Below, in pieces: positions 48,144 through 56,280 of a stretch of 64,000 bases of DNA; the first letter of the stretch is position 1; every line of letters starts with the position of its first letter. Below the pieces are notes generated by a model. It was not told the DNA's origin. It made no database searches and saw only the letters and a list, made by a program, of their open reading frames with translations. The position numbers and the translations under genes were made by a program. Source of the stretch: Planomonospora sp. ID82291 (GTDB lineage Bacteria; Actinomycetota; Actinomycetes; Streptosporangiales; Streptosporangiaceae); NCBI RefSeq assembly GCF_015711645.1, contig NZ_JABTEX010000002.1, positions 992,001 through 1,056,000 on the forward strand, given 5' to 3'.

Positions 48144-51100
48144 TCACGGGGTCCCCGCCGTGCTCTTCGGGATGAGTTCGTAGACGGCGCCCCCGGAGTT
48201 GCGGAGGAGCACCCGGAAGCGGCCGGAGGCCTCGACCCCCCGGCGCAGCCGGTCGACCGTGCCCTTGGGGAAGATGCCCGCCGTCTCGATGGCGGCCTTC
48301 TGCGCCCGGTTGAGCACCAGGTAGGCCCTGCCGCCCGGCGGAACGCTCGACATGAGGCCGACGAGCGACGGCACCGGGTTCTGCACCAGCTCCACCCGGG
48401 TGGGCACGTACTTCGGCATCCCGGGGGCGGCGGCGCGGGAGCGGGGCAGCTCGTCCAGCCAGCTGTGCTGGTAGCGCTCGTAGTAGTCGTAGGCGGCGGG
48501 CAGGAAGAACGTGGGCGCCACGATGAGCGACCCCTCCGGCGCCACCCGGTGCACCGCGCGCACGAGCCGGACCTCGTCCTGGGTGAAGTAGTTGGCCTGC
48601 TCCTTGCCGTAGTTCCCGAAGAAGAAGCCGGTGACCATGAGCATGAGGACCAGGGGCAGGATCAGGACGCGGACGAAGGCCCGGCGGGCGGGCAGGAACA
48701 GCGCCGCGGCCAGGAACGCGCTGAGCGGCAGCGCGAACAGGTAGATGCGGAACATGATCTCCCCGCCGTAGCTCCCCGCGGCGAGGAACAGCAGCGGGCT
48801 GAGCCCGATCACCAGCAGGGGCAGGCCCGGCCGCCGCAGCCAGCGGCGGCGCAGGAAGGCGCCGCCGGCGGCGAGCAGCCACAGCCCCGCGGAGAGCGCG
48901 CGGTCGGCGTAGGCGACGATCACCTGCCCGGGGGCGGCCGTGCCGAGGGAGAGGAAGCCGTCGTCCAGGTTGCCGCCGGCGTCGCCGAGCGACTCCACGA
49001 TGTCGCTGAACCGGGCCTCCAGGAGCTGCCAGGCGGCCACGGCGTCCCAGATCAGCACGGCGGACCCGGTGAACAGCAGGATGCCCAGGTTGCGGTGGCG
49101 CCGCAGGACGAACAGGGCGGCCAGCCCGGCCACCAGCATGAGCGGCGTCAGCTGGTGCGACGAGGCGATCGCCACGATGGGCAGGGCCAGCAGGAGCGTC
49201 CAGACCAGGCGGCGGCGCGTGCCGGAGACGGGCGGGGGCTCGGCGCCCAGCCGCTCGGGGTCGTCGCCCGCCCTGATCGGCCCGCGCCGGAACCGCCGCA
49301 CCACGACGACCAGCACGGTCAGGTAGAGGACCAGGGTGGTGGCCTGCGGCGAGAAGTAGTCCTGCCCCACCCAGGAGCAGGAGAAGTAGACCCAGACGGC
49401 GCCCCACACCAGTTGCCGGTTGCGGGTGACCGTGCGGAACAGCAGCAGCAGCGGGAGCAGCATCGCGGTGTTGAAGACGGCGGGCCCCCACGCGGCGATG
49501 CCGAGGGTGTCCGGCAGGCCGGCGGCCTCGGTCATCATCGCGAAGAACGAGAAGAACCCCGGCCACTGGTGGTAGGCGGCCAGCGGGCTGAGCTCCGGAT
49601 CCGTCGCGCCGTGCCGGATCAGGTAGTCGATGACGGAGACGTGCTTCCACGCCCATGAGTAGCGCAGCGAGGGGTAGAGCAGCGCGGGGGTGGCGTGCAG
49701 GACCGCGATCAGCACCAGGGTGTAGCCCGCGTGCCAGAGCTCCAGGGCCCTGCGGTCGCCGAGCAGCGCGACGAACCCGATGATCATGACCGCGACCGCG
49801 ATCCAGAACAGTGCGGGCAGGACCGTGATCAGTCCCAGGTCGGTCATCCCGTCGAGGTGGACCTCGCGCAGGGAGAGTCCCCAGAGCACCGTGGCGACCG
49901 GCAGCGCCGTCCGGGACAGGAACCACGTCCACCGGCCCGTCTCCCGGGGCGTCCCGTCGGCCCGGGTGGTGCGCAGCCGCCCGCCCACGTAGCCGACGTT
50001 GGCCGCCGCCATGCCCAGGAGCATCACCAGCAGGGCCTTCCACCCCTTGATGTCCGCCGGTCCGGTGAAGGTGACCGCGCGGAACACCGCCCGCGGCAGG
50101 CCGTTCCTGACCGGCGCCAGGTGGGCCATGAGCCCTTCCCAGCCGTTGGTGCGGCGGGTCACGTCCGCCTGCGACCGGCCCTCCGCGGCGCACCGGGCCA
50201 TGAAGTAGGCCAGACGGGAGCGCCGCTCGGGCACGTCCAGCCGCACCACCGCCGACGGCTCGTGGAGCAGCTTCGCGCCGGGCCGCAGGTCGAGCAGGCG
50301 GGAGCGGAGCTCCGTCTTCACCCCGCCCGACGGCTCGGTGGCGACCTCCTCGGGGCGGTGGTCCGGCTCCTCCGGGAACCCTCCGGCCTCGGCCAGCGCC
50401 TCCCGGCGGAACGACAGGGCGCCGCCGTACAGGTCGTCGACGCGGTCCGGCCGGATGCGGGAACCCGTGAACGGCACCCCCAGCACCCAGGCCAGCTCGG
50501 CGGGGAACCAGTCAGGCCTGCCCGAGCTCCAGCGCAGCGCCACCCGGCCGCGGACCGCGGCCACGTCGGGGTCGGCGTACGACTCCAGCAGCGCCGCCGA
50601 CCAGCCCGGTTCGGGAGCGGAGTCGCCGTCGAGGAAGGCGACGACGTCCCCCCGGACGCGGGCCAGTCCCAGGTTGCGGGCGGAGGCCGCGCCGGCGGCC
50701 TCCTGCTCCCGCACGACGGTGATCCCCCCGGCTCCGCCGAGTTCGGCCTCGGCCCAGTCGGCCAGCTCGGGAGAGCGGTCCACGACCAGCACGATCTCCT
50801 CGGGGGCCGGATCCTGCGCCCGCAGCGCCTTGACGGTCACGGCCAGGCGGAACCGCGACTGCGCGGCGCCCGCGACGACGACGACCGACAACGACGGGAC
50901 GACCGTCTCGCCGGGCGGGACCTCCTCCCGCTCCGGAGGAGCCTTCTCCGGCTCCGGCTCCTCGCGGGCGGCCGGGACCTTCGGGGTCGGCACGCGCCAG
51001 GCGACGGTGGGTGCGCTGTCGCCCACACCGCTCCGCCCGATCGGCACGACGACGATCGTCTCGGCGGCGATCCCGTCCCCGGACCCGTCCGTCCGGTCCC

Positions 51101-51599
51101 CGCCGGCGGTCCTATCCGCGGTCGTTCCCGGCGCGGTGCCGTCCACCGCGGTCGTTCCTCCGGTGTCGTCAGCCGTCGTTCCCGGCCCGGTCTCCTCCGC
51201 GGTCGTTCCTCCGGTGTCGTCAGCCGTCGTTCCCGGCCCGGTCTCCTCCGCGGTCGTTCCTCCGGTGTCGTCAGCCGTCGTTCCCGGCGCGGTGCCGTCC
51301 ACCGCGGTCTCCGGCGCGGTCTCCTCACCGGGACCGCCGGACCGGCCGGGCTCGCCGGGTGCATCATGCTCGCCGGGCTCGGCGCGTTCGTCGGATCGGC
51401 CGGGCCCGGACCCGCCGTCGCGGGTCCTCGCGCCCGGTGCGCCCGCGGACTCCTCCCCGCCGGGCCCGGATCCGGGTTCGGAGGGATCGACGGCCTCGGA
51501 GGGCACGGAGGGGGCGACCGCGGTGGAGGCGGTGCGCCTCATCGGCCGGGTGACCGCCTCGTCGATCACCTCTCCAGACTGCTTGCCCTCCACACGCAC
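48144..51599 (-). CDS. GT2 glycosyltransferase fused to a polytopic membrane domain
   Basis: This protein has 1151 residues. The first 220 are acidic low complexity with a 17-residue repeat (DTGGTTAEETGPG type). The GT2 domain begins at PSLSVVVVAGAA, with IVLVVDRSPE, ASARNLGLARVRGDVVAFLD and GDSAPEPGW (DxD-like). FRREALAEAGGFPEEPDHRP follows. The remaining 600 residues have 12-14 membrane helices with an exported loop near SFRYSWAWKH-like sequence, and a C-terminal domain of 150 residues (YFTQDEVRLVRAVHRVAPEG). The membrane part looks like a GT-C-type or polymerase-like module. It probably makes and extends or transfers a lipid-linked glycan. Confidence 0.87.
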   Translation of the reverse strand: MRVEGKQSGEVIDEAVTRPMRRTASTAVAPSVPSEAVDPSEPGSGPGGEESAGAPGARTRDGGSGPGRSDERAEPGEHDAPGEPGRSGGPGEETAPETAVDGTAPGTTADDTGGTTAEETGPGTTADDTGGTTAEETGPGTTADDTGGTTAVDGTAPGTTADRTAGGDRTDGSGDGIAAETIVVVPIGRSGVGDSAPTVAWRVPTPKVPAAREEPEPEKAPPEREEVPPGETVVPSLSVVVVAGAAQSRFRLAVTVKALRAQDPAPEEIVLVVDRSPELADWAEAELGGAGGITVVREQEAAGAASARNLGLARVRGDVVAFLDGDSAPEPGWSAALLESYADPDVAAVRGRVALRWSSGRPDWFPAELAWVLGVPFTGSRIRPDRVDDLYGGALSFRREALAEAGGFPEEPDHRPEEVATEPSGGVKTELRSRLLDLRPGAKLLHEPSAVVRLDVPERRSRLAYFMARCAAEGRSQADVTRRTNGWEGLMAHLAPVRNGLPRAVFRAVTFTGPADIKGWKALLVMLLGMAAANVGYVGGRLRTTRADGTPRETGRWTWFLSRTALPVATVLWGLSLREVHLDGMTDLGLITVLPALFWIAVAVMIIGFVALLGDRRALELWHAGYTLVLIAVLHATPALLYPSLRYSWAWKHVSVIDYLIRHGATDPELSPLAAYHQWPGFFSFFAMMTEAAGLPDTLGIAAWGPAVFNTAMLLPLLLLFRTVTRNRQLVWGAVWVYFSCSWVGQDYFSPQATTLVLYLTVLVVVVRRFRRGPIRAGDDPERLGAEPPPVSGTRRRLVWTLLLALPIVAIASSHQLTPLMLVAGLAALFVLRRHRNLGILLFTGSAVLIWDAVAAWQLLEARFSDIVESLGDAGGNLDDGFLSLGTAAPGQVIVAYADRALSAGLWLLAAGGAFLRRRWLRRPGLPLLVIGLSPLLFLAAGSYGGEIMFRIYLFALPLSAFLAAALFLPARRAFVRVLILPLVLMLMVTGFFFGNYGKEQANYFTQDEVRLVRAVHRVAPEGSLIVAPTFFLPAAYDYYERYQHSWLDELPRSRAAAPGMPKYVPTRVELVQNPVPSLVGLMSSVPPGGRAYLVLNRAQKAAIETAGIFPKGTVDRLRRGVEASGRFRVLLRNSGGAVYELIPKSTAGTP
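51160..51312. repeat. 51-bp coding tandem repeat in the GT2 fusion gene
   Basis: The unit starting CCGGTGTCGTCAGCCGTCGT recurs with a 51-bp period from 51160, 51211 and 51262, the first two being identical. It encodes a 17-residue acidic Thr/Gly block in the N-terminal tail. Confidence 0.88.
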
Positions 51600-51765
51600 C
51601 CTTCCCTGGGTAGTCGACGCGGGTAGTCGTTGCCGACATTACTCCGCATGGCTTCGCTTTCGCCGGATCACCACGGGGGGCCGTGACCCGGTCCGCTCCG
51701 TGCCGTCATGCTCCGTGCCGCCGCGCATCGTCCGCCGGGCGCGGCCCCGGCTGCGCGGCCCTCCG

Positions 51766-52863
51766 TCAGGGGAGCGGCTGCTGGAAGTAGGGGTCCTTGC
51801 CCGCCTCGGCGAACGCCTCCACGACGCCGGGACCGGTGAGGGAGAAATCGCAGTCGTCGGCGTCGGTGTTGTTCCACTGGATGATCGCCTTGAGGTTGGG
51901 CATCCGCTTCATCGCCGCCGGGATGTCGCGGTACCAGTCGGCCCGTGCGGAGGGCTCGGCGGGATCGCTCTCCGTCCCGTACTCGGCGAGCATCAGCGGC
52001 TTGTGGGCGAAGCCGTTCTCCTGGAACCACCGGTAGGTGGGCTGCACGGTCTCCTCGAAGCTCTGCCACTTCGCGCCGCGGCAGGTGGCGAAGTTGTAGG
52101 GGTCGTAGCTGATCCAGTCGACGTAGTCGTCGCCCGGGTAGTACGGCTTCCAGCGGTCGCGGAACGGGTAGTAGCCGGTGACGCCCCAGACCCACAGCGC
52201 GTTGTCCGCGCCCGCCTGCCGGAAGCGGTCGACGATGCGCTTGTAGGCCGCGATGTACTCCGCCGGGGTCTGGCCGCTCTCCTCGCGGTCCTTCTCCCCG
52301 TCGAAGCCGATCAGGACGGGCTTGCCGTGCTCCTTGACCCGCGCGGCCTGGGCGTCGATGACCCGGTCGAGCTCGCCGCGCGCGATGGCGTGCCAGGGGA
52401 TGTCGACGTTCCCGGCCCAGATCGTCGACTCCCAGCCGAGGAACAGGACGCGCTCCTCGCCGAGGTCGCTCTCGTCGTCCCGGAAGAACCGGCCCGCGTC
52501 GGTCTCGGACATGTCGTGGTAGCTGATGGTGATGTCCAGCTTGCGGCCGATCCGCGTCTCCATCGCCGTCACGTCGGCCACCAGCCCGCGCTCCCGGTCC
52601 GGCGGGACGTGCATCCCCCACCACGCCCCGCACGGCGGTACCAGGTCGGAGGTCGGCACGCACGAGGCGGGGGCGGTCTGGTTCCCCGGCACCGTCGGCG
52701 CGGGCGGCGCCGCGCTGCGCTCGACGGGGGAGGCGTACATGTAGACCACGGCGGTGATCGCCAGGGCGGCCACCAGGGCCGCCACCAGCGAGATCGGAAT
52801 CCACCTCGACGGAGGCAGCCCCCGGTCGCGGCGGGCGTGCCTCCCCCTGCCGGGCATGGTCAT
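51766..52863 (-). CDS. Membrane-anchored GH26-like glycoside hydrolase
   Basis: This 365-residue product has one N-terminal membrane helix (WIPISLVAALVAALAITAVV), a Pro/Ala linker and a TIM-barrel domain. Recognisable parts are GAWWGMHVPPDRERG, VLFLGWESTIWAGNVDIPWH, GKPVLIGFDGEKDREESG, ALWVWGVTGYYPFRDRWKPY, DYVDWISYDPYNFATCRGAK and KPLMLAEYGTESDP (probable nucleophile Glu). This order fits GH26-type endo-mannanase-like enzymes, though the acid/base site is altered. GGAGGACCAC precedes ATG 52863. Its place suggests trimming or length control of the glycan. An A+T-richer gap (52864-53018) upstream may hold its own promoter. Confidence 0.82.
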   Translation of the reverse strand: MTMPGRGRHARRDRGLPPSRWIPISLVAALVAALAITAVVYMYASPVERSAAPPAPTVPGNQTAPASCVPTSDLVPPCGAWWGMHVPPDRERGLVADVTAMETRIGRKLDITISYHDMSETDAGRFFRDDESDLGEERVLFLGWESTIWAGNVDIPWHAIARGELDRVIDAQAARVKEHGKPVLIGFDGEKDREESGQTPAEYIAAYKRIVDRFRQAGADNALWVWGVTGYYPFRDRWKPYYPGDDYVDWISYDPYNFATCRGAKWQSFEETVQPTYRWFQENGFAHKPLMLAEYGTESDPAEPSARADWYRDIPAAMKRMPNLKAIIQWNNTDADDCDFSLTGPGVVEAFAEAGKDPYFQQPLP

Positions 52864-53018
52864 GTGGTCCTCCGAACGCGTGGGTCCGGCGGACCGGCTA
52901 CAGCCGACATGGGGTGATCACTCTCCGGGCGCTCTGCTTGACTCATCAGCTCTCATGGATCATGAAGGGGGTGGGCTATGGTGAGCGTAAGGTCACGCTG
53001 CGCTGCCTCCGGCGGGCC

Positions 53019-54254
53019 TCAGACCCGGGAACCGGTTCCCTCCGCCGCGGGCGCGGACGGAGCCGGAGGCGGGAGCGGGGCACCCGGAGGGGGAGGGGCG
53101 GCCGGCCGCACTCCCATCCGGTCCAGCAGTACGGCGACGCGCCGTGCGCGCAGCGGGTCCACCGGGAGCACGTGCCGGGTCCACCACCGCGCGGCCTCCG
53201 GGGTCGGCCCGGCGGGCACCAGGCCGAGGTAGTCGTCCAGCGGCGGGTCGTAGACGAAGCCGGGGACCACGCCGTGCCTCTCCAGCGCGGCGACGACCCC
53301 GTCGCGGTCCTCGACCGCCAGCGGCACCCGCAGCAGCGGCACCGGCGGCGCCCCGGCCACGCCCCGCGCCGCCCACGGCAGCCCGCGCAGCAGCTCCACC
53401 CCGGCCAGCCGGCGGTCGCGCTCCCGGTCGACCACCCGGAAGCGGGAGCGCTGGTAGGCCCGGAGCAGCCCGCCCTGCCGCATCCGCCAGTCGTCCAGGT
53501 CGATCCGGAGCCAGTGGCCGAGCCCGTCGAGCCCGGCCGGCGCCTCGCGGGATCCCGGCGCCCCCAGGGCCGCGACCAGCTCCTCCTCGCGGGGGTCGCA
53601 GCGGTGGCCCGTCCACTCGATCACGCCGAGCGCCTTCAGCGCCCGCCACATCGGGCGGACGAGCCCGGTCCGGTAGATCGTCTCGCGCAGCATCGGGCGG
53701 AGCGTGCCGAGGACCTGCGCCCGCAGGCCCCCGTCGAGCAGGAGCCCGTCGCGCATGCGGACCAGGGCGGGCAGTTCGCCGGGGTCCTCCACCGTGAGGA
53801 ACCCGCCGGACATGGCCCTGCCGTGCTTGGCCAGACTGAACACCCCGGCGGCGCCGAACGTGCCGGCCGGGCGGCCGTCCACCGTGGTGAGCATGGCGTG
53901 CGCGGCGTCGTCGATCAGGACCAGGCCGCGGCGGTCGCACTCGGCGCGCAGCCGCACCACCCGGTCGGGCTGGCCGTACAGGTGGGTGGTGAGCACGCCC
54001 GCCAGGCTGGTCCAGTCGATCCGGTCGGGGTCGATGTTGCCGTCGTCGGGAGAGACGGGCGCCATGACCGGCCGCAGGCCCGCGGCCAGCGCGATGAACA
54101 GCACGGTCTCGCAGTTCGTCGGGGCGATCAGCACCCGGTCGCCGGCGTCGAAGAAGTGGCGCAGGGCCAGGTAGAGGCCGAACCGGGCCGAGGGCACGTG
54201 CAGGCACGCGGTCCCGGCCCGCTCACTCATGATCGATTCGAGGGTGCGGCTCAT
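53019..54254 (-). CDS. DegT/DnrJ/EryC1-type PLP aminotransferase
   Basis: This 411-residue product has CLHVPSARFGLYLALRHFFD, LIAPTNCETVLFIALAAGLR, VLTTHLYGQPDRVVRL, GLVLIDDAAHAMLTTVDGRP and VFSLAKHGRAMSGGFLTV, where the Lys is the PLP ligand candidate. The family puts amino groups on nucleotide-linked keto sugars. The context around Lys is atypical (A-K-H-G rather than K-N), so activity is likely but not certain. The C-terminus is a Pro/Ala tail. The start overlaps the preceding acyltransferase stop as ATGA. No sugar dehydratase is in the window. Confidence 0.85.
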   Translation of the reverse strand: MSRTLESIMSERAGTACLHVPSARFGLYLALRHFFDAGDRVLIAPTNCETVLFIALAAGLRPVMAPVSPDDGNIDPDRIDWTSLAGVLTTHLYGQPDRVVRLRAECDRRGLVLIDDAAHAMLTTVDGRPAGTFGAAGVFSLAKHGRAMSGGFLTVEDPGELPALVRMRDGLLLDGGLRAQVLGTLRPMLRETIYRTGLVRPMWRALKALGVIEWTGHRCDPREEELVAALGAPGSREAPAGLDGLGHWLRIDLDDWRMRQGGLLRAYQRSRFRVVDRERDRRLAGVELLRGLPWAARGVAGAPPVPLLRVPLAVEDRDGVVAALERHGVVPGFVYDPPLDDYLGLVPAGPTPEAARWWTRHVLPVDPLRARRVAVLLDRMGVRPAAPPPPGAPLPPPAPSAPAAEGTGSRV

Positions 54255-55342
54255 CGCGTCTTCAACCGTGCCCGCAGGTTCCCGTACCGCTTCATGGCCC
54301 GGTCGGCCGCGCCGTACAGGGCGGGGCTGTCCAGGATGAACTGCCGGGCCCGGCGCACCGGCGTGCGGCGCAGCCAGTACGCCGCCGCGCCGGCCGAGCG
54401 GCGGCGCACGCAGCCCTCGCTCACCGGCTCGCCCCGGCTGCGCAGCGCGTCCTTGTACTCCGAGCCGGTCCCGATCCCCAGGTCCATCGAGCGCAGCCCG
54501 GCGGCGGCGGCGGCCTCGGCCATCCGAAGGTGCTGGATCAGGCCGGGGGAGTACTTGGCGAACTCCGGGTCGTAGGCCGGGAACCAGCCGATCAGGATCG
54601 TGTCCGAGCGCAGCCCGAAGTGGCCCGCGACCGGCTTGCCGTCGCAGTAGAGCATGGACAGCGGTCCGGCGAAGTCGGGGGTGTCGATCGCGTGCAGCCG
54701 CTCGGCGAGCTCCACGACCCAGGCCTTGCCGAACCGGTCGGGGCGGCCCATCCGCTGGTACTGCGCGGACTTCCAGCTCCGCAGCAGCCGGAACTGCTCC
54801 TCGTCGCGGACCGCGAAGTCGAAGGTGAGCTCGCCCGCGTCGCGGCCGAGCTTGCGCTCCTTGTAGAGGGTGGACTTGAGGAACTTGGGGGAGCGCTCGC
54901 GCAGCCCGTCGAGGTAGGCGGCGTAGCCGTCCGCGAAGTCGAGGATCACGGCCTCCTGGCGCAGCACCTCGAACGGCTGGAACCACGTCTGCCCGTCGAC
55001 CATGCAGCCGAACTCCCACACGTGCAGCCCGCAGGCGCGCAGCAGGGCCTCGGCGTCGAACGCGGCCCCCGGGGCGTGGACCACGCCCTGGCAGAGCGAG
55101 ACCCAGGCGCCCAGCGCGGTGCCCACGCCGCCGGGGTGCCGCTCGAACGGGAAGAAGCCGACCGGCCCGTCCTGCTCGGAGACGACCGCGACCCGGGCCT
55201 CGGCGCAGACCTCGCCCATCGCGACGGTGAACTCCGGGCTGAGGAAGGGGTTGCCCAGGCGCGGCGTGGCGTGCTGCATCTCGCGCCACGCGTCGATCTC
55301 GGTCTTGCCCAGCTCTCCGGGGCGGATGACGTCGATCTTCAT
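54251..55342 (-). CDS. FemAB/GNAT-like acyltransferase (copy 1)
   Basis: This 363-residue product of the BioF2/FemAB-like double-GNAT family has IRPGELGKTEIDAWREMQHA, NPFLSPEFTVAMGEVC, GPVGFFPFERHPGGVGTALG, FLKSTLYKERKLGRDAGELT, AGHFGLRSDTILIGWFPAYD and YKDALRSRGEPVSEGCV. Such enzymes attach acyl or aminoacyl groups to cell-envelope sugars or peptides. A clear paralogue lies at 61210-62328. It has ATGA overlaps with the GT2 gene upstream and the aminotransferase downstream, so it may acylate the amino sugar made by that enzyme. Confidence 0.9.
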   Translation of the reverse strand: MKIDVIRPGELGKTEIDAWREMQHATPRLGNPFLSPEFTVAMGEVCAEARVAVVSEQDGPVGFFPFERHPGGVGTALGAWVSLCQGVVHAPGAAFDAEALLRACGLHVWEFGCMVDGQTWFQPFEVLRQEAVILDFADGYAAYLDGLRERSPKFLKSTLYKERKLGRDAGELTFDFAVRDEEQFRLLRSWKSAQYQRMGRPDRFGKAWVVELAERLHAIDTPDFAGPLSMLYCDGKPVAGHFGLRSDTILIGWFPAYDPEFAKYSPGLIQHLRMAEAAAAAGLRSMDLGIGTGSEYKDALRSRGEPVSEGCVRRRSAGAAAYWLRRTPVRRARQFILDSPALYGAADRAMKRYGNLRARLKTR

Positions 55343-56250
55343 ATGCCGCGCCCCATCCGGTGCAGGCGGCCCACGATCGCCGGGGCGGGCATGCCCGCCG
55401 TGACGGCCAGCGCCAGGTAGGCGCGGGGCTCCCAGGGGCGCCGCCGCACGGTCCTGCCGATCCAGCGCAGCGCCTGCGACGGGCGGCCCAGCGCCGCCTC
55501 GGCGAAGGCGATCTTCCCGGCGAGCTGGGCGTAGCCGCCCGGAGCCCCGGAGAACTCCGGATAGCGCTCCAGCATCCAGCGCAGCGCGGTGGAGATCGTC
55601 TCGCTGGACTCGACGACGGAGAAGTGCGAGGCCGTGTGCAGCCTGACCCTGACCCCCGTCTCCGGCACGTTGACGATCGGCCCGAACCGGGCGGCCCGCA
55701 GCAGCAGCTCGTAGTCCTCGCCGTAGCCGCCGGGCAGCTCCTCGCTGACCAGGCCGAAGCCGTCCACGAGCGCGTCGCGGCGCATCAGGTAGGTCGAGGG
55801 GTGCATCGAGGGCAGCTGCTTGCGCAGCAGGTCCCGCAGGGTCACCGTCGGCATGGGCACCGAGCGGGCGAAGGCCACCTCGTCGTTGAAGAGCTCGATC
55901 CCGCAGGTCGCGAAGTGACCGTCGCCGAGCGCCGTCACCTGGGACCGGAGCCGGTGCGGCAGCCACAGGTCGGTGTCGTCGCAGAAGGCGACCAGCTCGC
56001 CGTCGCCGAGCAGCACACCGGTGTTGCGGGCGCCGGCGATCCCCGGCTGCCGCGTGTTGGGCGTCACCACGACCCGCCGCCCGGGACGGGAGGCCGCGAA
56101 GGACTCGTCCGGAGGGCTCTGGTCGAAGACGGCGACGCAGGTGATGTCGCCCGGATAGTCCTGGCCGAGGATCGAGTCGATCGTCTCCTGGAGGAGTCCG
56201 GTGCGATTGCGGGTCGGGATCACCACGGTGATCGCCGGCCAGTCGTTCAC
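55339..56250 (-). CDS. GT2 family glycosyltransferase
   Basis: This 303-residue product has VVIPTRNRTGLLQETIDSIL, GIAGARNTGVLLGDGELVAF and CDDTDLWLPHRL (the D-D-x-D position that replaces DxD), then MHPSTYLMRRDALVDGFG and GYGEDYELLLRAARFGPIVN (the E-D catalytic base region). It has the features of an inverting GT-A enzyme using nucleotide sugars at the inner membrane. It overlaps the FemAB-like gene by 4 bases. Donor and acceptor are unknown. Confidence 0.93.
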   Translation of the reverse strand: MNDWPAITVVIPTRNRTGLLQETIDSILGQDYPGDITCVAVFDQSPPDESFAASRPGRRVVVTPNTRQPGIAGARNTGVLLGDGELVAFCDDTDLWLPHRLRSQVTALGDGHFATCGIELFNDEVAFARSVPMPTVTLRDLLRKQLPSMHPSTYLMRRDALVDGFGLVSEELPGGYGEDYELLLRAARFGPIVNVPETGVRVRLHTASHFSVVESSETISTALRWMLERYPEFSGAPGGYAQLAGKIAFAEAALGRPSQALRWIGRTVRRRPWEPRAYLALAVTAGMPAPAIVGRLHRMGRGI

Positions 56251-56280
56251 GGCAGGTCCTTTCCTAGAACTCGGGAAAAC

